In this document: positions 40,401 to 51,744 of the stretch, piece by piece
Layout: each line of letters starts with the position of its first letter
Position numbering within the stretch: the stretch's first letter is position 1
Assembly (NCBI GenBank): GCA_944470555.2
Contig: OX104127.1
Location: forward strand, 115,410,741 to 115,474,740
Direction of reading: 5' to 3'
DNA from: Heterobilharzia americana
Taxonomy: Eukaryota > Platyhelminthes > Trematoda > Strigeidida > Schistosomatidae
DNA length: 64,000 bases
Program-made: the position numbers and the translations under genes
Notes under the pieces: generated by a model
Told to the model about the DNA's origin: nothing
The model's input: the letters and a program-made list of their open reading frames with translations, nothing else
The model's database searches: none

Positions 40401-43400
40401 GAAAATTCCATTTGAAAAGTAGTGGATTTCATCTAGTGACTAACAAGTTGTCACTTAAAATTATTGCACCTAGTTGGAGACTTATGCTGCTGATTTCGAA
40501 GACCGTGGAACAAGCCTTTCTTAATTTTTTCTAAGCATAGGCTTCAAGCACTACGGTTCATTTTAAGTCTCATTAAACTAATAATACATGGAGTTCATGG
40601 TGGCTACCAAAGGTTGTGAACTGAATAACTCTGTTACAATTATCTTTACATCAGAAGAGAAAGCATGACATACCAATGGTGCTAATCTCTAATCTCTATC
40701 ATGCATCTTATTCAGTATCCAATGCCTCAACTTGTCAAACAACTTCATCTGAAGCTACTTGATTTGATTAGTGTGCGCATCATTCAACGGCATTTCTTGG
40801 TCATTTTCCACTTCATTACCATATGGTTAACTGATTACTGTTTTTCTCATATGTGCTAATGGATTCAATAACTGTGCATCTCTTGAAGCAGCAAATATAC
40901 TCTGTGACAAAAAAGTAGGACCTGAGTGATATGTTAGTATTTTGATATTTCTTTACTGTTATAGCATGCGACAATATCTTCTAGATTCCTCAAAGAAGCC
41001 TAGAAATCCTTGAAAAGTCCTTACAACTAATCATGGTATACTGAACGTTTGGGAAAAACCACGTGATCATACATGTGAGACTCAGACTGGTTGACAGGCT
41101 CTCTAGAAAAGTGTAGAAATTTCTAAGACCATCAACAAATGTAAATAAACCTTTAATTTTTGTACATATTCCAGTGGACTATGAAATTTTTTGCTTTTTT
41201 CGCTTCTTTTCTGTTTTCGAGGAACTGAACGATCGACGAGGGTGAAGTCTAAGGTTGTTGTTCAGGAGTCCTCTCCCATATACCCACATATGCATAAATA
41301 TATCTACCACAAGGATATGTAAACTGGCAACGGGAATTACGGCAAACATTTCTTCTGATCACATCCAGTTACTGATGGCGCAAAAATAACCTTAGACTTC
41401 ACCCTCGTCGATCGTTCAGTTCCTCGAAAACAGAGAAGAAGCGAAAAAAGCAAAAAATTTCATTGTCCACTGGAATATGTACAAAAATTAAAGGTTTATT
41501 TACATTTGTTGATGGTCTTAGAAATTTCTACACTTTTCTAGAGAGCCTGTCAACCAGTCTGAGTCTCACATGTATAATCACGTGGCTTTTCCCAAACGTT
41601 CAGTATACCATGATTAGTTGTAAGGACTTTTCAAGGATTTCTAGGCTTCTTTGAGGAATCTAGTAGATATTATAGCATTCTATAATAACTACAACGAATG
41701 GAAAATTAAATTAAAGTTGACTACCAAATATGCTAATCATTACGTTTTTGAAAATTTATCTCCCCTACAGCTAAATACAGTCATCTATCTTACAGAATGT
41801 TACAGTCATTCCAATTTTTCAAAGTAAAATGCAATCATCAACAAGATTTCAACAGTGAGTTCCATTCTTAACGGTCCAAAAGCTAATTATTGACCATAAA
41901 CTTGAAATCCGTATAGCGTATTCACACTTTATGCGGAACATATATGTGTAAAGTACATTCATGTTAAACTATTTTTTAAGCATGTTCGGAATCCCAAGGT
42001 TAAATCACCTTTAGAAAATGATAGACTGATAAATAGACTTAATATATTGTTTTTGCAACTATTTATTTCTGGTTGAGATTTATCATGAAATGATATCAGT
42101 TAGAGAAATATTGACAGTCTGGGAGTACTGGACAGCTGTTTCGTCTTAGTATGGGACTCCTCAACAGTGAGCAATCATGACACAAGAGGGATGGAAGCTA
42201 TAACCTTCAGGTTGTGCAGCCAACAAGTTGCCACTAAGCCACTGAGTCAGGATCCAACGGTCTAAATTTCTTACTTCTGTATACATTTGTTTGCCTCGTA
42301 CTATACTACTGTCAATGGAATCTATTTGGAAAGTGTAAAATCCATTCACGTTTTTCCCCCTAAAACTCGCAAATGAATGTCATCTGTAACTTCCAGGGGT
42401 GCAAAATGAGCATTGATAAGAAGCCAATCATTATTTAAGTAACTTGTTATCTGAACAAGGTGGGTCAAATGTCTGTAAAAGGTAATATGAAAAGGTGAAG
42501 TAAGTGGGTAAATGGTTCCAGCAAAAGTATTAAGTATATGAAAAGGTTGAAGAGTAAGAAAAGAACGGAAAACAGTATTCATTTAGTGTATCTTAAAACA
42601 CGTCAGCAACAAACAAATGAGAATATATGGTTTAATTTTTCTGCAGCTGCTTGTAGTAAAATATGAAAAGGATTCATATGAAAGCAGTATTACTCTCTTT
42701 TATGTCTTGTTCAAATGTATACTGCTGATATTTTTCTATCTAGACCCAAAAGGCATTAAGTATAGGTTTAGCGTTTCCTTCTCTCAACTAATTAAAATGT
42801 GTGTATATACCAAAGTATTTATGTTCTAGACAGGTTTAAATTAACACTCAGAAATTCAGCCCACTTTTCTTACTATGTAATTTATCAAGTAGTAATTGTT
42901 TTTCAAGTTGAAATTAATTCTTGTACGTGACTGTTTTGTCTTGTCTTTCTACATGACCAGGAGTCGTTTTATGTTACTTGAAGTATTATGAGTTAACTAG
43001 TTAGTAATGGAATGTATTATTATTATCGGATTTTTGTTCAACTTATAAGTTAATTTTAGTCATTAACTAGCAAGAAAGACTAACAGCTTCACCACTGTAC
43101 CAACTAACTCGCAAATTCTTGGAAGCAGTATATTTCCTTCAGTTTATTCAAGATGCTCCTGTACGTAACTTCTTCACAGGAAAAGTATAGTCTAGTCCAT
43201 CCACTTCAGAATGTGTAGAATCTTCTAGGGTGACCGTATTGATATTTGTCTAGTAGATAAACTTCCATTTTGCTCAACAGTAGCAAACTTTTACAACTTA
43301 AGAGAATTACTGCTTCCAAATAGAGTGGTTACACATCTTGAAAAAACAGCAACAAACTGATCTTTAAAGGCGTAGAATGTCCTCATTTGTAAGCAACATG

Positions 43401-46400
43401 TAGTTAATAACATCATTTCAATCGGATGTGGTCTCTATGTCAGAAAATATTAGCTATACTGGTTTTCAAGTTACACAACAGAATGATGATCGCAATACAA
43501 TAGATGTATGATCATCCAGCCAGTGCTCACCATACCAGTGTATCTGCAAAACTAAGTAGATAAAGTAGGTGACATTTCTTCTAAAGTGGCAACCAAACAA
43601 ACGTCTAGTGTAATGTAGTGTTATGATTTACTGCATCAATAGCTTAAACTAAGGTTAGCAGTTCTTGCCTAAAAGCATTAAATGACCGTTTGTTTATTTT
43701 TAACATTTATGAACCATTTTATTACCGGTCAGACAATATTATAATTAACTTATTGAAATCTTCATTCAAATTCTAGACGATATACCGAAATACTTTCCTC
43801 TAATGGAAATATTTTTTAAAAACATGACATATTTAGGTCATAACCAGTCAGTAAACTATTAACTCACCTATTCCAGTTTGTGGCTAACATAATGGAATTA
43901 GAAATGCAATTATTGTTATCATAAGAAAGTTGCTAATTCTACAGTCTTAAAAGATTTTGTTTTTAAGTATTAAGTTTATGCAAAGAAAGGTCATCGCAAA
44001 TTATTTCCCGAATACCACAGAAACTAATGGCAGTGATCAAACATGTCTAAATTGTATACACGAATACCTATCTGGTCATGTATGTCTGCAACATTAAATT
44101 CACTTCATTGCAGAAGAAAATAGATAGTCACAAACAAGCTTTAGCCTAATTTGGAAATATCATGCATATATTATTTTTTAAAAACAAAAAATGCTGATCT
44201 TCAAGTTTAGCTTTCGATTCAAAAGTGGATATCTGATGCTTACTGTATACTGAGAATTCCATTTATTTTTCGAAGATTCTTCAAATTAACTTAGCTTATA
44301 GTGCGAATTAATATTAGTTTTTATCTTCTAACCTAAGGCACTACTGGAAATCGGTTTGATACTAAACGAATTCGCCTGTGTAGTTTCAACTTCATCCTCA
44401 AAAAAGCACTAGAGTGGCTCACTACAAACTGTATACCAGTGTTTTAGTACTGTAAAAACTAAACTGAGGTGTAGATTTTTAAAAACTAGTCTACTGGACC
44501 TACTTCACTTAACGGAGCAAATACATATTCTCACACTCTACTCAGGAGATGTTTTATTTCTGTTGACGTGCTAATATGTGGTTGGCGTGCTTATGCATTG
44601 ATAAGTTCATAATTTGTGACACAGCTTTCTCAGCAGAATATCCGGATATTTATTCAAGATCAAGGAAGTGTACTGAAAGGGAACATATGTCAATTTATGT
44701 GTCTTTCTCACTGGTTAGCTGTTATCATATTCATCTTTAAAAAACTAAATTAATGTTGCCTACGAACAAATCATTAGCAAATAAAAGTAGACTTCCATTT
44801 TTGATGTCTATTCATTCGAATATAATCAGGAACCTTAGAAACCTAAGTATATAGGAAATCAGATGATACTTAGGAAGTCTTCATTTGAAGAGTTGGCAGT
44901 GTGAAAAGCAAAATAGTAGCTATGTACAGAATTCGTTCAGAAGGTTGAAAAGAAAATGCAACGTACCCACGTCAGAGTAAAAGGTTATCAAAAAATTTCT
45001 TAAAAGAATGTTTATTAAGTTTGTAATTAACGATGAGTTCACTCTTTGCAAATAACAGATGGCCTATTTCGCCATAAATGAATAACTTAGCAACAATTAT
45101 AGTCACATTGTTGAAGCCTTTCGGAATCATGTTAACTCAAAACCTATAGACTCTACCTACTAAAAGTAGTTCAAACAAAAGAGTAATATAGCAGAAGAAA
45201 AAAGTCCAGTTTAACCAACAAAATGAACTCCAGTGACTAAAAAAACCATCATATTAATCAGGGTGGCCTTTTTGAACGAGTTTCAGCTATCAGTTACACA
45301 TTATAACCTATCTTCAATCTTATTGAATCATTTTGACAGTGTTGAAGGTGAGTTTTGCTGAAGAAAGAGGAAACCCTAGATAGGAAAAACAAAAAGAATT
45401 CAAGAGAAGTTTTTATGAGTTTAGTGCAAGCGCATCGACATTCAGTCAACCCGTCGGTTGACTTTAAACACCAAGTGAAGCATGTATGTGGACACTAAAG
45501 AAGTGGTAGTAGAAACAGCTGACCATACCCACGTTAACAAGATAACCAAATGGACTATTAATAGGGGAATTCGGATACCTAGCTTCATTCTGAACTATGT
45601 TCTGATGACATACTCTAGGATGAGATTGAAAGCTTCATGACTGAACCATTTATTTTAGATAACCCAACCTTAAAAAAGTTAGGTACTCTGAATAACTCAA
45701 CCTTTCAAGTTTTACTCAGCTCATGAGCTGATAGATACTGAGATAATAAAATGCATAAGTTTATACTATTTTAAATTCTAACAAAATTTGGTCTGTCACC
45801 ATTAAGTCATAATAATAAAATTTACTTATTATGAAAAGCAGATAACCAAGCACCTTCAATGCCTTACTAGTTTACTAAATGTTCATTTGCTGTAAATTGT
45901 TTAAGCACGCAAACTATTTTCACCTTATATACAAAAATGCATAAATATGCTTCTGTGTCATTGTTCCAGGTATCCTTCAGAAAGTACATCGTTTATGGTT
46001 ACCGGTATCCTAGCTACTGGTTATTTTCAACCAAGCCAAACAGAAGTGTACCTTTTGTGAGTATCTGGGCAGATAACGAAGCATTACAAAACAGAATAAA
46101 AATTTCCGGACATCAAGCGATTCTTAACAATCATTTAATGATCAGTATGGAGCATGAGTCCAACTGAAACGTACTTGGGTAATATATATATATTCTATTT
46201 CCCCTGTCTAAATGTCATTTGAACTACTGGTGGAAAACTAGAAATATCGAATAATCTCTCTTAGTCATTACATGGCTGCTTAACAACACTGCATTTATGA
46301 TGTGGTGGAGAGCGATTTTTGATATTGTTCAGCCAGAAACAGTTTATGCTTCTGCCTACACAATGGCTTTTAGCAGGATTATTAAAAACTCTGCAATCAC

Positions 46401-49110
46401 TTCTCCGAAAAGACCAAGTGGTAAGAAAAGGTTTATAATTTAGTGACCAGTTAGAGTAGAAATATTTTTCTCTTGTTGAGGAGTTGCATGTTATGACTTG
46501 ATAGGTCGCCGATTTTTAAAGCTTGATTATTTCTCAATAAAACCCTCAGTATTCATCCATCGTCATGTTGTATAGCTTAAGCCAATATTAGTAGGCTAAA
46601 TATGTAAGGTATATTTATCAAAACTGTGCAAAACAACTTGAAGCCGTTCAAACAATTCATTCATGAAAGAATCAATGGAGTATTATATTTTACTGAACTT
46701 ATAGGATTCCTTTTTATCAAATGTCTCATTTAGGTGAACGTTTACTTTCTTCCCTTTTTACTTTCTAAAGTCTCACAGTATACTTAATAAATGGTTTATT
46801 TAACTATAAAATAATATACATTTACATACTAACATACATAAAGCATCCTAATCACTGTTATATGTATAAATGTTCATATTAGAAATATATCATAAGAGTA
46901 TACAGTCCCGAAAGCAGGGAATGCGTCTTTTCAAGAACAAACACAACAATTTGATGATGCGAATAAATGCAAACTATTTCTTATCCATTCACTAAAAATA
47001 ACCCAATAAGTTTATGACTTCACTTCTTTTTCACTATAAATTCAAACAGTGTTACTACTTTTTATATACTTATGGGTGAATGAGATCCACTTAAACAACA
47101 TCATGAACTGATTATCTTATCACATTTTAGGATAATGATGAAATTGCTTTTACTGAAAAAAACCCTTAGGATATATGGAATTAGACTAGAAGAAGGACAT
47201 TTACATTCAATGTCCAGTGTTGTACGTAAGACACTTTCAGTTCTGGTACAAATAAGGCAATAATATCGAGATAAGTAAAGTGGTTCTCTGAAATTTAAAC
47301 ACTGATTGTCACCAAAATTTATTTTAAATAAACATATTCAGTGAAGTTCAGGGAAAATCAACATTATGTAAACAAATTGAAGCTAGTTACCTATAACGTT
47401 AGAAGCGCACTTGAAATTTAGGTTGCAACAGAGAAAACGATGAAAATTTAAGGAGTGTTGCACAAATTAGATCCTCTACTATTATGAGGGCTGTTTGTTC
47501 TGTTACTGATTAACTTGGTCAGAGTATACCTAAGGGAATGATTTCGGCGAGAACTGATCAAATCAGTTTGGTCCGTTATCATAGTAATTTCATTGAATTT
47601 ATACTGACAGTCGTTGTTTCATCTCAGTAATCTTCGAATAATAGTTGGCAATGAATGTCTGTTTCTCTACATTATTAGACTATTTGCGACAGTCTTGGGT
47701 TGAATTTATTATATTTGAGTGACTTGAAAGGAAAACAAATCACACTGAACCTCGGTGTAAGAAGATTTCGATGTAAATCCTAACGTGTAGTTAACCGTCT
47801 ATTTTATTACTAGTATCCGACATGGTTTATGTGGTGTGACTTACGTTAGTGTTTCTTGTTCCCTTCAAACAGCTTGTGAAATGACTAGTCTGCCTCGCCT
47901 CTTCTGTTAACTTGTTAGTTTTCGCCTGTAGATCCTCGAGCTTGTGCGACATAATACATTAGACATAAATCATCGTCAGCGAAATCCAAATCTTCTATGG
48001 TCTCTACATCGGTCCAGCTAGCTTATGCCCCTCCTCTCACTGCTCAAAGTTTGTTTCATGATCCAATCCTGTCGGCTGCAATCGGTGATAGCAGACAATC
48101 TTGTCTTACTCCTGTCTTCACTTCAGAAGCGTCACTGAGCGTTCCATTGCGAATCACTCGGTATATAGACTCATCATATAGCATATAGCTGTTCAGTGAG
48201 GTTGATAAAGGTTTGTGGCACTGTAACCGTAGTGTTGAAGCAGCTGCGCTGAACTACAGAACTAGATTTCGCACCATGTACTATGTGAATTTGTCAAGAA
48301 CACTTTCAAAGAATTTGGAAACAAACTCATAAATACAAACGACATGAATCACCTCCTTTCTTGAAACAAGCAGTCTACATCAAGACTAAACGAAATAGAG
48401 ATAGATAAATTCACTCTCCTCACTTTGACCGATGTACTGTAACACCCAGTCCTCGTATGCTATTTTATACATTAGGTTATTTTACTTGGTTGGAGCCAGT
48501 GAATTTTTGGCTTATAAAGTTTTTCTTTGAACTTTGGGTGTAACGTTAGATGGTCGGAGATGATCGGTAAGTTTAAAAGTCGAGTGAAAGGTAGACAGTC
48601 AAGATCGGCCAAGAAAGTGGAGTAAAACAGTTTACCGAAATATAGAAAGACCATGCCAAGAAATCTCTGTTATCGCTTTGTGAGCAGTGACTCTTAACCA
48701 CATTATAGTTTAAGAGAGAGTAAAACCTTCAAGGTTTAAAACACCTAGGTGGAGGGAGAGACTGTTAATTAGATATTTTGTTGATTGAATCAATATTCAA
48801 CAAGTGTAACATCATTACATATTGCAGACATCTGAAAAGTTTGCTACCTTTAAACCTGAAATAACCTAGAGCTATTGGACAGTAAAATGAAGCTGGAAAG
48901 TTTCATGGTTACTTTGATCTGATTACGAAAATTAAATTGCGCTCTAAATGTGACCAACTCAATAATCTTCTATCACTGTGAGTACTTGAGTCTGAATTTG
49001 TATTTTCAGTAACTGAGCTATCGCCAGAACCTTCAGCAGATGACCTTCGTGCTATGACCATTAAATTGATTTCGATTTTGAAGGAAGCATGGACTACAAC
49101 TGCAATGTGA
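37444..49110 (+). CDS. putative intron-rich gene, 3' exons; unrecognised helical protein
   Basis: Exons: 37444-37492, 38343-38406, 39553-39626, 39825-39892, 41771-41823, 42647-42716, 43087-43164, 46265-46420 and 49010-49110 (stop TGA 49108-49110). Every donor and acceptor phase matches its neighbour and the joined frame has no internal stop. The product is rich in amphipathic and hydrophobic helix-like stretches (ILFINGALANLLSL, SYRMLQSFQFFK, SSITLFYVLFK, TRKFLEAVYFLQFIQDAP, MMWWRAIFDIVQPE) and ends in LISILKEAWTTTAM. This could be an alpha-helical repeat or membrane-associated domain; I do not recognise a family. An AATAAA at 49224 may be the poly(A) signal. All recognised repeats in the interval lie in the proposed introns. 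The four last exons are the firmest. Confidence 0.5.
39025..39200 (-). mobile_element. Penelope-like reverse-transcriptase fragment
   Basis: On the minus strand the frame reads VENTHLSRMTNRFEVYKRYV followed by DDTFIITVG. YVDD (about 39108-39122) is the catalytic motif of reverse transcriptases, and the context RYVDDTF is usual in Penelope-like elements. Open for only about 36 codons around the motif and stopped on the 3' side. Lies in a proposed intron (38406-39553) of the gene on the other strand. Confidence 0.5.
40960..41684. repeat. long near-perfect inverted repeat, 2 x 297 bp with 131-bp spacer
   Basis: Left arm 40960-41256 and right arm 41388-41684 are reverse complements without any indel. 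I count about 8 mismatches in 297 positions, four of them in the outer 21 bp, so the inner 276 bp differ at four sites. The spacer 41257-41387 is unrelated to the arms. The arms contain no domain; the 63-codon frame at 41463-41654 is open only by chance as far as I can tell. No convincing target-site duplication flanks it. It sits in a proposed intron, ending 86 bp before the exon at 41771. It may be a foldback/MITE-type element or an inverted duplication, and its transcript would fold into a ~300-bp duplex. Confidence 0.95.
41771..41823 (+). CDS. exon of putative gene
   Basis: Acceptor tctcccctacag, donor AAA|GTAAAA, phase 1 to 0. Reads KYSHLSYRMLQSFQFFK. Joins in frame to 42647. It is the first exon after the long inverted repeat. 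Confidence 0.45.
42065..42285 (-). repeat. tRNA-derived SINE with hammerhead core, copy E (well preserved)
   Basis: Minus strand. The head contains TGGCTTAGTGG, which fits the A box of type II (Leu/Ser) tRNAs; the B box is worn. The ribozyme region is 42126-42172: stem I CACTG with CAGTA, core UUGAGGA (C3 to U), stem II GUCC with AGAC (one mismatch), then GAAAC, AGCU and GUC. Tail tctctaactgatatcatttc and aaatctcaaccagaaat. The only core change is C3 to U, which could still wobble-pair with G8. Sits in a proposed intron. Confidence 0.75.
42647..42716 (+). CDS. exon of putative gene
   Basis: Excellent acceptor (tttaatttttctgcag), donor AAAT|GTATAC, phase 0 to 1. Reads LLVVKYEKDSYESSITLFYV and on to LFK, joining to 43087 through a serine codon. 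Confidence 0.5.
43087..43164 (+). CDS. exon of putative gene
   Basis: Acceptor agaaagactaacag, donor GTAC|GTAACT, 78 bp, phase 1 to 1. Reads SSPLYQLTRKFLEAVYFLQF and IQDAPV. Strongly protein-like alternation of charged and hydrophobic residues. Confidence 0.5.
46265..46420 (+). CDS. exon of putative gene (largest internal exon)
   Basis: Acceptor ataatctctcttag, donor AGTG|GTAAGA, 156 bp, phase 1 to 1, a multiple of three. Only one frame is open across it. Reads ITWLLNNTAFMMWWRAIFDI, then VQPETVYASAYTMAFSRIIK and NSAITSPKRPS. GC content is higher than in the flanks. Joins to 49010 through a valine codon. Confidence 0.55.
47885..48235 (-). mobile_element. RTE-clade non-LTR retrotransposon, RT-core fragment 3
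   Basis: The minus strand encodes RTE reverse-transcriptase motifs: VIRNGTLSDASEVKTGVRQD with CLLSP, and later LDFADDDLCLM, where FADD (about 47971-47986) is the catalytic box. Stops and a frame change lie between them. The fragment ends just where fragments 1 and 2 begin to be conserved, so it represents the part of the ORF upstream of them. Lies in the last proposed intron of the gene on the other strand. Confidence 0.8.
49010..49110 (+). CDS. terminal exon of putative gene
   Basis: Acceptor tttgtattttcag, phase 1 start, open to TGA at 49108-49110. Reads VTELSPEPSADDLRAMTIKL, then ISILKEAWTTTAM. An AATAAA lies at 49224-49229, about 115 bp after the stop. Confidence 0.5.
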
Positions 49111-49239
49111 CGATTAGCTTCAAGATTATGATCAGATTATGCTGCTGATTGATCTGCTATATATACCAGCCTCTTAGTTTAAAACAGAAATTAATGACCA
49201 CCATATTTTTAAGGATACAAATGGAATAAAGCAGTTCAT

Positions 49240-50590
49240 TTGTCTTCATAGCAATCGGATTGAAGTGAAAAAACAGGAATGTGTTCAGTTCTTAGTTGGG
49301 CTACATAGGATATCTTAGCATATCAGAACTCAGGGGGTTGGGGAGAGATTGTAAGAGATCAAAACGTTACAGTCACATTTCTTGATTGTCAACACAAGAA
49401 TGGGGATTTCGTGACTAACTTCACTATACAGTTATCATAACTTTTTGCTGGCCATACTAAATACCATTTTGAAACATATGGTGCATGAATTTAGGCACTG
49501 ACATATAAAATGTAACTGTATCAATCCTGGGGATATCTGACATTGAATTATTCAGTTGGTGAAACAAGCATTCTGAGTGACAGCTTGTTTCCTAAAAGGC
49601 CAAATAATCGACAAAGCTAAAAGGGATGAAGATGGACGTCTTTTGCCAGATCACACATTCAGGAAACAAAAACGTTCATAACAGATCTGTTTTACAATAG
49701 CTATGGACAGAAGGCCTGAAAGGTCAATTTCATTACACGCCAAGATTGCCTTGTATGGTTACCATACTACCACAGTGGACAGTAAAATTTAACCAAGAAA
49801 TATGATACTTTTACAAAAACTGAACAAATTATGTCTATTTTATTAGGCCTTACCAAAAACTTTTCATGGTTCGCTATCTGTTTGGTTTGTATCCGGTACA
49901 AATTTTTATGCAAATAAATCAGGTACTTCTAATACCAGCACTTTCATATGTATCATTTTTGCACATGTTAATCAACTTTTTGATACTCTTGCTGTACGTT
50001 GTGAATAATCATTCTATTTTGTACTCGTATTTCTGTTACACTATTTTGTAATATAAATAATATTTTACTACTAAAGAAAATAAAATTTAACTAGGTGATG
50101 TATCTGTTTATTCGTAAGCTTGGTTTCAGTAAAATTTACTGTAATGGAGATATTATACTTTTTTATTATTCTGTTTACAACGATGACCTTTCACTGGATT
50201 CGGAAAATATTGTTCATCAAAATGTCTTATTATTTCGAATTGCAATAGATTTTTATCCTACATGTCTAAATAAATCTCCCAATGCGTTTCATTCAAGCAT
50301 CAGAATGATCTATTAAGAAACGTCCTGTTTTCAAATTGCGTCTAACTCATTTTGGACTTGTTCAGGCTGTACGCGAAACATTTAGTCTTTCGGAAAGTAA
50401 CACTACTGAACTCTTGTTGCCTTCCTGATGAGGGGTGACTTAGTAATTAGGAAAAACTGGTATCACTGGTATCCAGGTATCGTATTCTCAAAAACAAATC
50501 ATATCTGTGTAGAACCAAAGCAAATTCAAAACATGTTCCAATAGTGAATTAGTACTGTGTGATGATTGCAGTGTAACAAAATCTGATCAG
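49240..50590. other. no firm gene; coding-like relic at 49330-49440
   Basis: Downstream of the putative gene. One frame at 49330-49440 reads NSGGWGEIVRDQNVTVTFLD and on to NGDFVTNFTIQLS before a stop, and another nearby reads DEDGRLLPDHTFRKQKR. These could be worn pieces of a transposon or pseudogene but no family is recognised. Confidence 0.25.
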
Positions 50591-50596
50591 CAGTCT

Positions 50597-50715
50597 CGTG
50601 TCATAGCTCAGTTGGTAGAGCATCGGATTGGAAACCCTGTGGTCGCTGGTTCAAATCCGGCCGCGGTCCAAATTCTCATTTCACTTTCAGTCATCACCCA
50701 GTATCTATACTAGTC
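50597..50715 (+). repeat. tRNA-derived SINE (tRNA-head family), well preserved
   Basis: The head has an intact D arm (gctcagttggtagagc) and an intact T arm (gctggttcaaatccggc, B box GGTTCAAATCC), so the internal pol III promoter looks functional. The anticodon stem is poorly paired and the flanks do not form an acceptor stem, so this is not a working tRNA. The body (aattctcatttcactttcag ... atcacccagtatc) is shared with copies at 3525 and 36175. Confidence 0.75.
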
Positions 50716-51524
50716 TGCTGAACCACCGAAATCTCAGATAGTCAAAGTGGTGATAATGAATTGGCTTGTTTTGATAACCAGCATGCTTCTCTGCGGCTAA
50801 AACATACACGATATCTCTGATCCTGTCAAGCAGAGACAGTCAAAAAATATCTTTAACTAGTGTATAGAATGGGGTCATTACTTTCCTAATTTCTTAATTT
50901 GCTACATTGAGTTGTCTAGTAAGGTATTTTAGTAGCTACCGCACACTTTATTAGCAAATACTTCATCAGATTAAATTGTTCTTCGGATAAGTCGGTGCAG
51001 TGGACACCCCGATTTATAATGAGAATCTTTGCCAATAACCAGATGGTCTGGTTTACTAAAATTATTCTACTCTCTAACTTTAAAGGTTCAATAAATTATT
51101 AATTCCCTCTCCGATGAAAAAAACTGACTATTTTTCTGGAGTAGACTCATTGGTTTCTTAACTTATGTCGTAAATGCTGATAAAGTCTCCTAGTTTGATA
51201 ATAAAACGTCAAAGAAAAAAGCCTCAAAGCCTGGAGAACAAAAGTTATCATCCCATCCTTAGCTACCAGTCTTTTCTATGATCGATTTCTATATTGTCTC
51301 CATGAACGGATGCCCCGATATTGGGTGAAGTTTTGCTTCACTGAGTGGATGATACCTAGTGGTTTAGTATTATAGACGCAGAGTTATAGTCTCAATGGGA
51401 ACACCAAAAGTCAGAAGAATGCAAATACACCCAGTGGGCAAAATGCTCTTTTTAGATTCTATTGTTGGTCAGCAAGAATTAAATAACATCAACTGAGACT
51501 TGAAGAAATATCAGGGTAAAGGTT

Positions 51525-51562
51525 CAAGGAGTCTACATACCAACAGAGACCGATAAACCGAT
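51525..51562 (+). repeat. Smalpha-type SINE 5' fragment
   Basis: gtctacataccaacagagac and the following cgataaaccgatt match the 5' part of Smalpha (…catatgccaacagagaccgatcaact…) seen at 21100-21165. No ribozyme follows. Confidence 0.35.
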
Positions 51563-51744
51563 TAGAAATTACATGCACAAATAAATACTGAAGTCCCAAG
51601 ACTGGTAGCAAACTTAATCAAGGTGATCGGAATGAATTCACTTTTCTTGATAAAATAACTACCTTTAAAACAGTGAGGAAAATAGCCTACATTCTAATGT
51701 CAACAACCTCATGGCTTAACAGCTGATTATAATCATTATTTTTC

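Noticed and set aside
41463..41654. 63-codon frame in the inverted repeat as a transposon protein
   Set aside because: No domain, and it covers only part of one arm.
45970..46056. Exon of the putative gene (acceptor gttccag, donor TTT|GTGAGT)
   Set aside because: Splice sites are good but its possible phases (0 or 2) cannot join to the exons at 43087 or 46265 without a stop; kept out of the model.
50605..50672. Functional tRNA gene
   Set aside because: D and T arms pair, but no acceptor stem forms, the anticodon stem is poor and the same non-tRNA body follows at other loci; it is a SINE head.
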